Assembly (NCBI RefSeq): GCF_000340215.1
Contig: NW_006921546.1
Location: 318,788 to 382,787 of the forward strand
Reading direction: 5' to 3'
Length of the DNA: 64,000 nucleotides
From: Pseudocercospora fijiensis CIRAD86
Lineage: Eukaryota; Ascomycota; Dothideomycetes; Mycosphaerellales; Mycosphaerellaceae
Part shown: in pieces, positions 36,864-48,329 of the stretch
Numbering within the stretch: the stretch's first letter is position 1
Layout of the letters: each line of letters starts with the position of its first letter
Program-made: the position numbers and the translations under genes
The notes under the pieces: generated by a model
Told to the model about the DNA's origin: nothing
Database searches by the model: none
The model's input: only the letters and a program-made list of their open reading frames with translations

Positions 36864-39617
36864 ATATCTTCCGGCGCCCCGAATCCGCTAGGCGCTAGTA
36901 GTAGTAACGACCTACCTACCCCTATTAACCTAAGCCTAGCTGCCCTAGTTCCGATCGAAGCCCTATCCGACAGCGCCTTAGCTGCTATAACTAGCCTCGA
37001 GCACTGCTTCTAGATCGTTACCGCCCTTAAAGACCCTTAAGAGAAGATCTAGAACGCTCGCACCCTGCTACGCGTTATTAATAGGAATATTAAGAAGGCT
37101 GCTATCTTAGTCGCGTACGGTATAAACAACTTGCGTTAGTCTATCGGTAAGCGTATCTTTAAGCGCGAGGTTCTTAACGATATAGATATCGAATAAGCCT
37201 TTCCTATCGTCTATAGCCTCGAGACGGCCGGTACCTAGATTCGTTTGCGCTTTAAGACCCTCGACTAGGCCTTCGAACATTAGGGAGGACTAAGCAGTCT
37301 TCCGAAGAGCCTTATTGACTTCGCCTACGGTAGATAAGAGCGTACTAAGTAGGTCTCTTCGTTTATTAATAAGTACAAGGTCCGTCGTTAAGGCGCCGAA
37401 CACCTTTCCCGTACTATAATCTATCGCGTATCTACCGCTAGCAAGAAGGTAGGCAAGCAGCTACTTAACTTGTCCTTTACGCTTAACGACTTTACGACAG
37501 CCTACTAGAAGAAGCACTACGATGCGATTATCTAGGTCGATCTTAACGTATAGACAACTAAGGATCTACTAAAAGAGAAGGGCTGTCGCATTAATAGTGT
37601 AGGCTTTATTATTAAAGGTTAAGAGGCTCCTATCGTTAATGTCCTTAAACGTAAGGCTCTTCGCCTAGAAACCGAGGCTAATACGGCTACTAGTCTTACG
37701 CTCGCTATAGAAATGTAGGCTAAAGATCGTCGCTCGACCCGTAACCGTAAGGTCCCTTAAGAAGTTTAAGACGAGCGCGCTAAGGCCGAAGCAGCGCGTA
37801 AGAAGGCATTGTATACTCGCTAGGCCCTCCGTAAGGCTACTAAGAAATATAGCACTCCTTCTAGTACCGACTATAGTACTAACTATAGTACTGACTATAG
37901 TAACTTAGATGTTAATATACTAGATACACTACTAGAAGATGTCTCCTCCGAAGGCTCCTTTAGCGAGCGTAGAGATAGAGGCCTCTCGCCGATCCTATTA
38001 ACTAAGAACATCTATAGTTCTTATAAGGGCGACTCTATTACGTACCTTATTACTAACATCGATATAGTTCCTAAAGCCGATATAGGCAAAGCTCCTACCG
38101 CCCTATCTATCTGTTAATAGCTCGACGACCTTAGCAAGCTAGATAAAGAGCGGTTTACTATATATGCTAACTATATTAAGAAGGCTGCTAAGGTCTATAG
38201 TCTCTATGCTAGTGCTAAGGCGAGTGTCCTCGTCGGTCGCCTGTTAAAGATTAGTCGCGAGGTTGCTAATTAGGATGCCTTTACTACCCTTAAGACTAGT
38301 TATGCTAACTAGTTTCCTAGACGTCCTACTACCGCCCCGACCTCCCTAGGACTCTACGCATTCAACCCTACTAGCACTGTTACTCGCGATCTTACGCTAA
38401 CTAAGCGTCGCTATAAGTTGATTATTAGCATTCTCGGATAAGGCACCTCCTTCGACCGCTTTCGCTAGACTAGCAATGCTATCTTCCCTCGAGTCTTCGG
38501 TTAGATATAGTCGCCTCGTAGAGCGCACCTTCCTCTTATCGTCGACCTAATATAGGAGGAGGTTCGTATATTCTTTTAGTATATACGTAAACTGCCTAAG
38601 TCTAAGTAGGAAGGCCGCAATGCCCTTTAGACCTATAGAGTAAGCAACTAAATCGTCCGTTAGTATCCCGCTTTATAGCTCTTAGCCGTTGCCCTTCGAC
38701 CTAATTACGTATACGAGCTTATCTCCGTCCCTAAGCCTACTAAGTACTTTAAGGTAGGTAATAGCGGGTATAAGAACTACCCTACTAAGGAGACTTCTCG
38801 TCTCGGATAAGATATAGTTAAGCTCGCAGCTAGTAAGGGTACTAGCTATCTGCGCATTAAGGTTTCTCTTATATCTAAAGATAAGACCGCCTATTTAACT
38901 ATTGTCGAGGGCATATACGAACTAGAGGTCTTCGAGAACTAGGTTGAGAAGCTTAATGCCCGTAGCCTAGTTCTACTAAACAAGATTAGTAAGCTTACTA
39001 ACAAGCACCTTACTAACGACGACCTCGGCTATATGTTCGATAGTTAGCCTAACGAAGGCGAGGCAGCTTAGTAGATCCTTAACCCTCTTAAGGAATGCGA
39101 AGTCTCTATTTAGATACTATACCTTCCGTATAGCGATCTAAAGCCCGAGAGCGACCGTATGTTAATCGACCTAGGCTACTCTCGTATTATCGACGGTACT
39201 AAGATTAAGGGCTACGACAACTTAACCGTCGCTAAGGTTGCTAAGGCGTACCGCAATCTAACCGCCCTTCTAGGTTCTAACACCTTCGTACCGTTCGCCT
39301 TCCCTACCGCTATCTTAGTCGAAGGCCTTAGTTACATTTCCGATACCCTAGTCGGTAGAATTCCTTAGTTAAGTTACGTTGTTTAGAACGAAGTTAAACA
39401 AATCCTCTAGTTTAGTAAGGAGGAGCTTAAGGACTATCTGCGCGAGTAGGAGAACGCTACATAGGAGAAGGCTGCTAATCTCCTCGTTAATTAAGCTCGC
39501 TTCGAGGTAGAGTACTTTAGTACTAATAGCTTTAACACCTACGGAGGAGTTTAGGACAGTCGACTAGCTAATAAGGTTATTGCTAGTAAGGATTACGGTG
39601 TATTAAAGCAGTAGTGA
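36864..39617 (+). pseudogene. ORF X of element 1, about 916 codons, unknown function
   Basis: One continuous frame runs from an ATA at 36,864, which aligns with the intact ATG of element 2, to TAG-TGA at 39,612-39,617. Internal stops are TAG/TAA only. The longest stop-free run is 69 codons (39,159-39,368). Features are a Ser/Gly/Pro-containing N-terminus, a basic Lys/Arg/Ala-rich middle near 37,650-37,830, a Ser/Thr/Tyr/Asp repeat stretch near 37,850-37,910, and a mixed, apparently globular C-terminus. It follows pol and precedes the polypurine tract. The lack of visible hydrophobic signal or anchor segments argues against a classical env. No family is recognised; a structural or accessory protein is possible. 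Confidence 0.75.
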
Positions 39618-39678
39618 GTTAGCGTAGTGGATTGGATGCTTAGGAAGTTGTTTTTACATATTAATAGAATCTAGGAAC

Positions 39679-39701
39679 AATGCTACCCCGGGGGTATTAT
39701 T
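39679..39701. repeat. GC palindrome copy 9 (after ORF X, element 1)
   Basis: Core TACCCCGGGGGTA, 61 bp after the ORF X stop. Confidence 0.85.
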
Positions 39702-39800
39702 GCGGAGTCTCTAAAAAGATAGCCTTAGCTAAGATGCCTAAGGTTACTGTATAACTGTTTGTTTTTGAGCGCACAATGTAAAGCGTGTCTAGTTAGATAC

Positions 39801-40095
39801 GAAGAAAGGGAGGGATATTAGCTAGTAACCGGCCCTACATACCTAGGCTAAGTTTTGAGCCTATATAAGAGGCCTCCTTCTATATTGTAGATAGAGCACT
39901 AACCTCGTACAGCACATTGTTTATATCACACTTCTACAATGCCTATATTGCAGGGCTCTAGTTATTAGCCTAAGCAACCGTCTTGTTATCCTATTATACT
40001 AAACATAGCTGCCTATATTGCTATAGGTTATGTTACCCTCGGTAGCCTATACTATTACTACAGGTAGTAGTAGTGGTTTTGGTTTCCGTCCTTTA
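39801..40095 (+). repeat. Polypurine tract and 3' LTR of element 1
   Basis: The polypurine tract GAAGAAAGGGAGGGA (39,801-39,815) is followed directly by the 280-bp LTR (39,816-40,095) and the CTAG target duplication (40,096-40,099). The LTR is close to the 5' copy, with RIP-type differences. Confidence 0.9.
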
Positions 40096-40099
40096 CTAG

Positions 40100-40201
40100 C
40101 GGAGTATCTTATTGTCGTTACTACCTAAGGGCGGTTGCTAGAGACTAGGAAACTAGAGGGAAGTAGTCCTAGAAGGGCGGGAGGTTAGGTTCGGCTAACT
40201 T
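40100..40201 (-). other. Spacer after pol of element 2, right side of element 1 insertion
   Basis: Non-coding. On the element 2 strand it starts like element 1 after pol (GCCGAACCT) and runs to the insertion point, where it would rejoin 27,924. Confidence 0.65.
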
Positions 40202-40220
40202 CTACCTCCGGGGTATTATT
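40202..40220. repeat. GC palindrome copy 10 (after pol, element 2)
   Basis: Partly decayed core TACCTCCGGGGTA, about 270 bp beyond the pol stop on the element's strand. Confidence 0.75.
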
Positions 40221-40487
40221 CGGAAGTTATACCTCGTATAGTTCTTTTCTAAGGAAACACAAAAAGAGTAAAGCTATAGCAACATTAATCGAAGGCAAAA
40301 GACAAAAGAGCAAAACAACAGACAAGGTAGAAGCAAAGGAGGGCAACAACTAAGAGCATTAATATCCGTAGGAACTAGGAATAGGTAGTAAGGACTAAAG
40401 GCAAAGGGCAGCGCTGCATTAATAGCGCGGAGAATAGTTAACAGAGGCAAGGAAAGCAACGCAGTAGAGGCAGGAAAGGATATACGA

Positions 40488-43400
40488 TTATTTAGTCTCG
40501 GGGTCGTCTAGCTATAATTCTAGGCGGTCTTTATCGCTAGACTAGTTAGGTTCCTCGGAGTTAGAGTTAGATAGCTAGAAGTCTAGTTTACTATTAGAAT
40601 CGGAATTAATATCGGAAACGCTCTATATATAGTTAATCCGTATATAACCCTCCCTTTGTCCTTAAGTTATTCCTAATAGCTTACTAAGACGAATCTAGGG
40701 ATAGGTATAGTTCTTAGGCAGAACAGGATCTATAATAGCGGTAGGATCCTCCTCCCGATAGGCATCTAAGGACGGTAGAGGGTCTATAGAGGCACTAACT
40801 TCCTCCTCGGTTAGCGGAGGGCGGGCAGGTTCGCGTAACTTAACGATCTTCTTTAGATTGGCCCGAGGGTAAGAGTGCTTTAAGGTAGCACTATCTAGCT
40901 CCTAAAGAAGGTATACGGAACCCGAGTAAAGGACCTCCTTTACTCTATAAGGACCCTTCCACTTAAAGGCTAGCTTATAGGAGTAACTATACTCTAGTTC
41001 GGACCGGTATAGAAGGACTATATCGCTAATCTTTAGAGGTTCCTAATTAACAGTATTACGGTTATTAAAATACTGCTTAGCTTCCTCCCGAAGGCGACGT
41101 TGTCGAGTAAGACCCTCCTAAGAAGTCGTAGTTATATCCTTAAGAGCCTTAGCCCGTAGGGTAAGAAGATCTGCCCTAGTACGAACAGACCCCTAATCGT
41201 AAACGCCGTACGTACGATAGGACAATTTAATAGGAAGAACGGCGTCCCTCCTAATTATAAGTTCCGCTAGTATAAGTCTAGTCGTGTCGACAATAGTAGT
41301 TTAGTCCGCCTAGAGAAGGGCTAGGACGCGGGTAGAAATAGGAATTAATCTGTCGCTACTATTAGTTATCTTAGATAGGGCATTAATTAACGACCGATAG
41401 CCGCGCTTAATAATAGCATTCGACTAGGGATAGTATAGGGAGATACGAACGTTCTTCGCCCCGTACGAAATAAGTAGCGCTTAAACCTCCTTAGCTATAT
41501 TGTTCGTAGCGTTGTCTAAGATAACCTCGTAAGGTATTCCCTAGCGGCAAAACAGATCCTTAAATAGGAAGGTAGCTATATTACGGGCATTAATAGTACC
41601 GCAACCCTTGTAGAAATAATAGGCCTCTAGCTATCGAGAAAGACCCTCTCGAATAATATATAGGCTATTATTACGGCTAAGATAGACCCTATCGCTATAC
41701 TACCGCTCCCTAACTAACTAGGCAGTAGGGATACGCAGCTCTCCTAGACGCCGGTAGCTGTTCCTAAAGTTGTACTTAGGACAGCTCTTATAGTAGCGGG
41801 AGACATTAGCCTATACGCCGTCCTACTAGTAGCGTCGACGAAGGACATCGAAGGTGCCCTCCGCCGCCCGGTAGCCGAGCTTATCGTAAACGGAACGAAG
41901 GATTTCTTGTCGGGCTACTAGATCGTTAATAATACGCTAGAGCGGTATATTAACTATAGCCTGTCGCTAAAGGATGCGATCCTTAATAAGGAACCTCCGA
42001 GAATAGCGAATAATACGGCGGTATTAACTCTTTAACAGACCGGGAGCTCTCTTCGTATAGGTAAGGAAGTAGGCGATGTTATAGGAGTCGTCGGAGTAGA
42101 CCCTATTAAGGATATTATCCCTACCTAGTTCGCCCGCCTTAGCATCGTCCTAGCCCTTATCGTTAGTAGCAGGGTCTTCGTTAGGCTAGTTACTAGGTTA
42201 GTCGTCGGTAGTAGGCCTAGTAATTACTAGTATAGCATTAATATAGAAGGCAGTAAAGAAGGTGCGGTTAATAACCGCGTCGACATCCTCTTTTTCTATT
42301 ATCTCGGCGATGTCCTCTTCTATAGCAGGTCTTCTAGAAAGGCTATCCGGTCTAGTATGCTTCTTGCTAGGAATATAGAAGACGTCGAAATTAAATAAAT
42401 AGATCTAGGCAACCTACCGAGCTATCGTAGAGTTAGGTAGGTCGGAGGCTATACGGTTAAGTTAATAGACTAGCGTCTAAGCGTCGACTTCTAGGCGAAA
42501 GAACACTCTAAAGAGCTAAGGTCGGAACTTCTTAAGAGCCTTATAGACACTAAGGCACTCTCGCTTACTAGTATCGTATCGGGCCTCGATAGGTTTCTAT
42601 AGACCGGACTCGTACCGAATAGGGTAACGTAAGGAGGGCTCCTTACGATTATACTATATTAGTATCTCGCCGTAGCCTTCCCTACTCGAGTCGATAGCAA
42701 CAATTAGCAGACCTACGCCTTCCGAGTAGTTAATAGAGGTAAGCGTAGGCGCGCTAACAAGTGCCTTAGTAACCTTGTCCTTAGCGGCTTAGTAAACGGA
42801 GGTCTATTTAAACTCTACATCCTTCTTAAGTAAGGCGTATAGAGGCTTATATACTAACGCAAAGTTTTCGACCTAGATACGGAAGTAGGAGACTACTCTA
42901 AGCTAGATTTAGACATCTTTCTAATAGGTAGGGTCGGGCTAGGACACAATCTTTAGGACCCGTACATTGTTAGGATAGCGGCCGTTCTTATTAGTTACAA
43001 ACCCGACAATGTTTATTCGTTTATATAGGAGCTAAAGCTTCTCCCTATATACCGTTAGGTTGGCTCGCTCTAGGTCGTAGAGGACACTATCGAGGTTCTA
43101 AATGTGTTCGAGAAAGAACCTACGGATGCTAGGCTCTACTTCTTTATTATCGTACCTAGTTTTAGGGCCCTTAATACCGATGTCGTCGAGGAAAGGCATC
43201 GCTATATAGGAGATATAGGCCGCGAGGACTTAGTTTATAATGCGAACAAACTAGGCTACGGAGTTAGTTACCCCTTAGGGAAGGGTAGTTTATCTATATA
43301 GCCTAAGAGGTATCTCGAAACTAGTAAGGTCCCGGCTATTAGGGTAGAGAGGTATCTAGTCGTAGCCCGAGAATATATTAACTAGCGAGGCTACTATATA

Positions 43401-44390
43401 GTTAGCAAAGGCTTCTAAGAACCTATTAGTCTCCGGAGGAAGATTAGTATCTCTAATCGTAACTGTATTAAACTTCTATATAGCGTTAATTAGCCGATAC
43501 TTCTTTAGCTCCCTAGGACCTATCTTCTTCTAAACTAGGAAGTATAGATTGCGATACGAGGTATAGGAAGGCTCTAAGGTGCTAGCCTTTATACGCTGCC
43601 GTATTATATCCTTAACTATATCTCTTAGGCTTAGGTTTAGCTTAAACCCTAGGTAAGCCTAAGGCTTATACTCGATCGTTCGGATCCTCTATAGAGGGGC
43701 AACCTCCGGGTTGATCCTATCTAGATACGTAAAGTTATATACTAATACGGCTTCGCGGTTGTATAGAAGCTCGTATAGCAAATCTAGTTTAAGATCCGAA
43801 AGCTCGATGCTAGGTTTGATATTCGCTAGTCTCTCCGGCGTTAGCCTCGATCCCCTAGGAATAGCGGAGAACTTTTTAGTAATATACCTCTAGTCGTATA
43901 GACTATCCCTAGGTGTTAATATCGCTTCGCGGTTAAGGCACTTTTGTCGCTAGTTAGGATTTCCGCTAGGATTAGACCTATCGGTTATATATACGCTGCC
44001 TTTTACGGGCTTAATCTTATTAGCTACCCTCTTATATAGGGTATATATACTAACCGCTCGTAATACCCGAGCCCTCTCTCTTTAACGTTAGGCCCGGAGA
44101 TTAGCGTAATAGAACAGCGCGTAAACTTTATTAGAAGTCTCCTTAAGTCGGTAGGTATATAGCTAGTAATCCTAATTTATAATTCTAGCGAAAACGTTAG
44201 ATTCCTAATAATACCCCTAGGGTAGCATTAGCTCGGCGCTCTAATTAGTTAGTTCGGATTCGGGCTCGGGTAGATCCGCTTCCGGCGGCGATACCTACGA
44301 TAGCATTATTACCGAGATTCGTATACTAGGTTATCGTTGCCGGGTTGTTATACTCGCTATCGCTTCGAGCATTCGCCTCCTTAGTATAGA
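40488..44390 (-). pseudogene. pol of element 2: RT, RNase H, integrase
   Basis: Reverse-complement counterpart of 31,982-35,860 in element 1, ending at a TAA (40,488-40,490) where element 1 has TGA. The RT, RNase H and integrase segments align along the whole length. The integrase zinc domain and the acidic C-terminus (near 40,500-40,620) are recognisable. The start near 44,390 is approximate. Short plus-strand ORFs here (43,104, 43,711) are antisense shadows. Confidence 0.82.
44206..44230. repeat. GC palindrome copy 11 (gag/pol junction, element 2)
   Basis: RIP-altered core TACCCCTAGGGTA, equivalent to 32,124-32,148 of element 1. Confidence 0.75.
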
Positions 44391-47326
44391 GCCTAGAAAC
44401 TTGCCTTAACGTACGGAGCGGCGCACCTCTAGATATAACCTATTTAAGCTATACTAACTTATAGCGTAGATTGCCGGTCTTACAACCGCGCTATAGCGTT
44501 TCCCGAAGAGCGCTTAGAAGTAGCAAGGATATCCTCGTAGGACTTGTAGCTAGTGTTTCCGATATAACTAGTAAACACGACTCGGTTACCCTTCTAGTTA
44601 GCGATAGTTCCTTCCTAGGAGCTATCGTCGCAGTTGCACTAGATACCCCGGGTTATGCGAGACTATAGACGACCTAGAATAATTAGCGTGTTCGGGTTAG
44701 CGGCAATCTAGAAGGTAAAGGAAAAGCATATACCGAAAGCGTCTACTATAACATTGTAGTAGGCACCTACTAGCGTAACCTCCCTATTTACTCCCTATAT
44801 ACTAAGGGAAATATCTCTATTTATTAGCAGTCGGAGCTATTTAGCCTAGCGCTTACTTATAATAAGTGACTCTAAACTATTATTAAGCATTGCTAGCAAC
44901 TGCTAACTATAGCTTCCGATAGTAACTTAAATATAGATAGCGGGAACGATAGCAAAGGAACGGGTAACTACGGAAAGGTCTATATTATTAGGGATAGAGT
45001 AAAGTTCCTTAGGTCGAGGAGGTCCTACTCGACCGATTTATTAGCTAGTAAATCGGACAGCCTTAATAGAAACTGAAACCGAAGCAGAGTCGGTATTATT
45101 ATTATCCCCTCGGCCTATCTCCTTAATCCCCTCTTCGTTAGTATTATCGATAGTCTCCTAGCTCTCGTAGGTTACTAATTCGCCTTCTGCTAACTCCTAG
45201 GCCCCTAAAAATTTAGGAAGGAACTATAGGGAAGAGACGTCGATATAGTCCTCTCGCCCCTATTTACGTCGGAGGGCTATAAGGTCTTTTATAAAGGTTA
45301 CATCGTTAGGAATCCGGCTCTAAAACAGGTTAGTAGGCAAACCGTATGCTAGAAGCTCTCCTATAGACACGTTAGACTTAAGGTCTAGGAACTATAAAGC
45401 CTAGAAGAGAGCATTTGCCTTTATATCGTAAGAGTTAGTAGGCCCGGCACTATACTTCTTTATATACCTATTAAAGCGAAAGCTCTTTAGGTCGGCTAAC
45501 TTTCGTTTGTAGGCCGGCGGGTTAGCTAGGCCTAGGGTACTACTAAGGTCGGTAGTATTATCCTCTATATCGATATCGGGAGTCTCTAGTACCTCCGGAG
45601 TAGCTATACTAGCTCGGGTTGTACGGTCTTCGGCTGTCTAGAGTATCTTAGTCTTAGCGACTAATTCTCGCTGTTTCTTAGCCTTATTAGCTGCCTGCTT
45701 CTTAAGTATCTTAGTAGGGGCTGCCGCACTAGGGCGGGTAGGGTTCTACGGGCTCTTACCCTTGCCCTAGGACTAGGTTTAGGACGACTAAGTTTAGGAC
45801 CTTATAGCAGCGTAGATATCTATACTATTCTTAGTAACCGCGTAAACATTAGTAACTGCGTCCGGGTCCTAAGACACAAAGTTGACTTTAATAGGCTTAG
45901 TAGTACTATTACTACTCCGCTCCTTAACCTGTTTTGCCCTAACCTTCTAAGTTTCTCGTTTAGTAATAGCGGCGAGGGTACTATTCCTAGTATCCTTAAA
46001 CTCGATCTTGCTACTATACTTCTTCTCTAGAAGACTCCTAAGTTAAGGTAGCTTCGGAGCTCTACGATCCTACTCGAAGTTAATCTTATCGCCGGTATCG
46101 GTATAGTAGAACCGACTATTTACTTATATAACGAGCTTCCTCTTAAGAAGCTCTTTCTAGATAGGGCAGTCTAATTAAACATATTTGAAACCGCCGTATA
46201 TCTAGCACTTGCTATCTAAGTTAGAATAGATCTTCCGTATAGCGTAGACGTTAACTAAAGGGGCCTTAGGGTAGTTAGGATCGGAGACCTAGTAGACTAG
46301 TAGCATATCCTTTAGTATACTAGTATTAAGGACCTCCCTAACTCGCTATAGTGCTTTCGTATTGAGGTTGAGCTAGGCTAGGGATTTAGCTAAGTCCGTA
46401 ACGTCCTAAGAATACTTAGTAATAGTAGGAGTTACGGTACTAGGACTACTTTACGATTTAGGAAGAAACTTAGGCCCTCTAGTTCCCGAGGCATCGTTCC
46501 TTACCTAGGCTAGGTTATTCCGGTCCTCGCCGTAAATAAACTTCTTTGCGTTAGCGGAGCTATTAATATCGTTCTTAATAGCCTCTAGGACCTCTTTGTA
46601 CTTCCTAAAGGTCTCGGGATTGGCTTCGCTAAGCTTATAGCGACGGAAGACGCGCTTAGCCGTAGACTACGGCAACCCTTTAAGGAGTAGCCTCGTTCTC
46701 TAAGAATTCTCGAGGTCCTACTAGTCGATGCCGTCCGCTAACTTAACAAACTCGCGGACGTACTCCTTTAGGTCGTTATCTTCGGTACGCCTCTCTATAT
46801 AGAGGTTCTTAAGCTACGTACGACTACCTTTAATACGACGGCTATCGCGATCCCGATACTCCCTTATAAAGGCCTACTTAAAGACCTCCTAGTCGGTATT
46901 AGACTTGTCGTCCTTTTCTAGGTAGCTAACTAGGGTTCTAAGGGTTCGGTAAAGCTTAGTAATAGTAGTCCTCGTAAGGGACCGGACCTTATACTAGTCC
47001 GACTCCTCTTCGAGTCCGTACTCGGCTAAGTTGTCCTTAAAGCGTTCTACGTACGCCGTAGCGTTCTACCCTTCGAATAAAGGGTTCCTACTGCTTCCTA
47101 GCTCTAGCGGGCGACGCCTGTTCTAACGGAGAAGGTTAGTTTGCCCTTAAATTATCTTTATAACGACATTGTAGAGGGCCTCGGGCGTAGAAGGCTCGAT
47201 AGCCCCTAGTTCGATAGCGCTTATAACAACTAGTCGTCGCCTGATTTCTTCGTTAATAGGGTCCGGTAGGTTATTAGATTCCGAAGATTCCGCTAATTCG
47301 TAATACTCGCTTTCGCTAGAGCTTAT
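44391..47326 (-). pseudogene. gag-protease ORF of element 2
   Basis: Reverse-complement counterpart of 29,034-31,980. The inferred start is an ATA at 47,324-47,326, aligned with that of element 1. The zinc-knuckle region is near 46,170-46,220 and the protease segment near 44,850-44,930. It is RIP-inactivated. The 65-codon plus-strand ORF at 44,471 is a shadow. Confidence 0.78.
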
Positions 47327-47446
47327 TCGATTGTTATAAAGTAGTTAAAATAAAATGCTATAAGAAAGTGTTTTTAGTATATGTTATAGGTTTAGTTTGT
47401 TTCGATGTTGCTATACGAGAAAATAGTGTACTAGGCTGTTTTCTTC

Positions 47447-47471
47447 TAATATTACCCCCGGGGTAGTATTA
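47447..47471. repeat. GC palindrome copy 12 (before gag, element 2)
   Basis: Core TACCCCCGGGGTA with arms TAATAT/GTATTA, equivalent to 28,859-28,881. Confidence 0.85.
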
Positions 47472-47894
47472 GAGTTTAGCCTCCTAGGGGTCGCTTAGAC
47501 ACCCCTAGGAGCTTCAATTTAGTAAATTTAGATAAAAGCCGCTCGGAGGAAGGAACTGCAATCTCTATTCATACCTGGATCCGAGAAACTAGCTACTTTA
47601 CTAACTATCGTTATCTCCTTTAGCTAGGTAGAGGGGGGCGGGGACCTTCTTTTTCTAGTAGAAGGCTAAGCACTGTCCGAACGAGGTAGCGAATCCCGAA
47701 GCAATCTACTCGGTTAATAGGGGAACTGTCTAGGCATCCGACCTATAATCTAGAAATTGCTATCGTATAGATAGTCTTAGCAAACTAAGCAAGGCCGATA
47801 GGTAATTAATCTATCTCCTCCTTAGGCGGGGCTTATCTCGAGTAAGCGGTACTAAATAGGTCTTCGACCCGGAGCCGAGTCCTTAGAAGCTAGC
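47472..47894 (-). other. Leader of element 2, distal part
   Basis: Untranslated leader matching 28,440-28,858 in reverse complement. It is cut at 47,894 by chromovirus B and resumes at 55,030-55,260. Confidence 0.75.
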
Positions 47895-48093
47895 TGTTAG
47901 GACTAAAGAGGTTATACGTAATTAGCATGTAACCGGGCTCGAGTAAAGCTAGGGTCTCGATGCCTTAGGCAGGGCTTAGCGCTTAGCGTTGGGCTAACTT
48001 GCCTGCCTTCCTCCCTCTCCCCTTAGATCTCTATCGAATACTATACTGATTTACTACTACCCTATCTACCTGCTAATATACCCTTCTTATACA
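47895..48093 (+). repeat. 5' LTR, chromovirus copy B
   Basis: 199 bp from TGTTAGG to TTATACA. ATCGAATACT at 48,034-48,043 is complementary to the junction sequence 48,093-48,102. Confidence 0.9.
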
Positions 48094-48102
48094 GTATTCG
48101 AT
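48093..48102 (+). promoter_or_regulatory. Candidate self-priming primer-binding site (copy B)
   Basis: AGTATTCGAT at the LTR junction, exactly as in copy A, with its 10-base complement inside the LTR at 48,034. Confidence 0.55.
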
Positions 48103-48329
48103 CCACCCTTTAAGGGTAGCAGCTAGATAGTCCTTATTTCAAGCTTTTAGCGGTATAGCTACGAAAACTATCGATTTAACTATATTACGCCCGAAGAACG
48201 GGACCTATACGTACTATTCTATCGAAACAACCGTACTAATTATTAAGCAAGGCCTTCTATACGGCCTATTACACTAAGTTAAGCATACTAAGCCGATATC
48301 TACTAATTCCGCTATATCCGCATCTTAGG

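Larger units (their letters stand above)
27929..40095 (+). mobile_element. 12-kb Ty3/gypsy LTR retroelement, element 1, complete
   Basis: 12,167 bp with 280-bp LTRs at both ends, flanked by CTAG at 27,925-27,928 and 40,096-40,099. The order is 5' LTR, tRNA-type primer-binding site, 0.8-kb leader, gag-protease, RT/RNase H/integrase, spacer, ORF X, polypurine tract, 3' LTR. It is inserted head-opposed into element 2, between that element's pol and ORF X, and is therefore the younger of the two. Compared with element 2 it lacks roughly 190 bp of the spacer after pol. It is RIP-inactivated. Confidence 0.92.
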
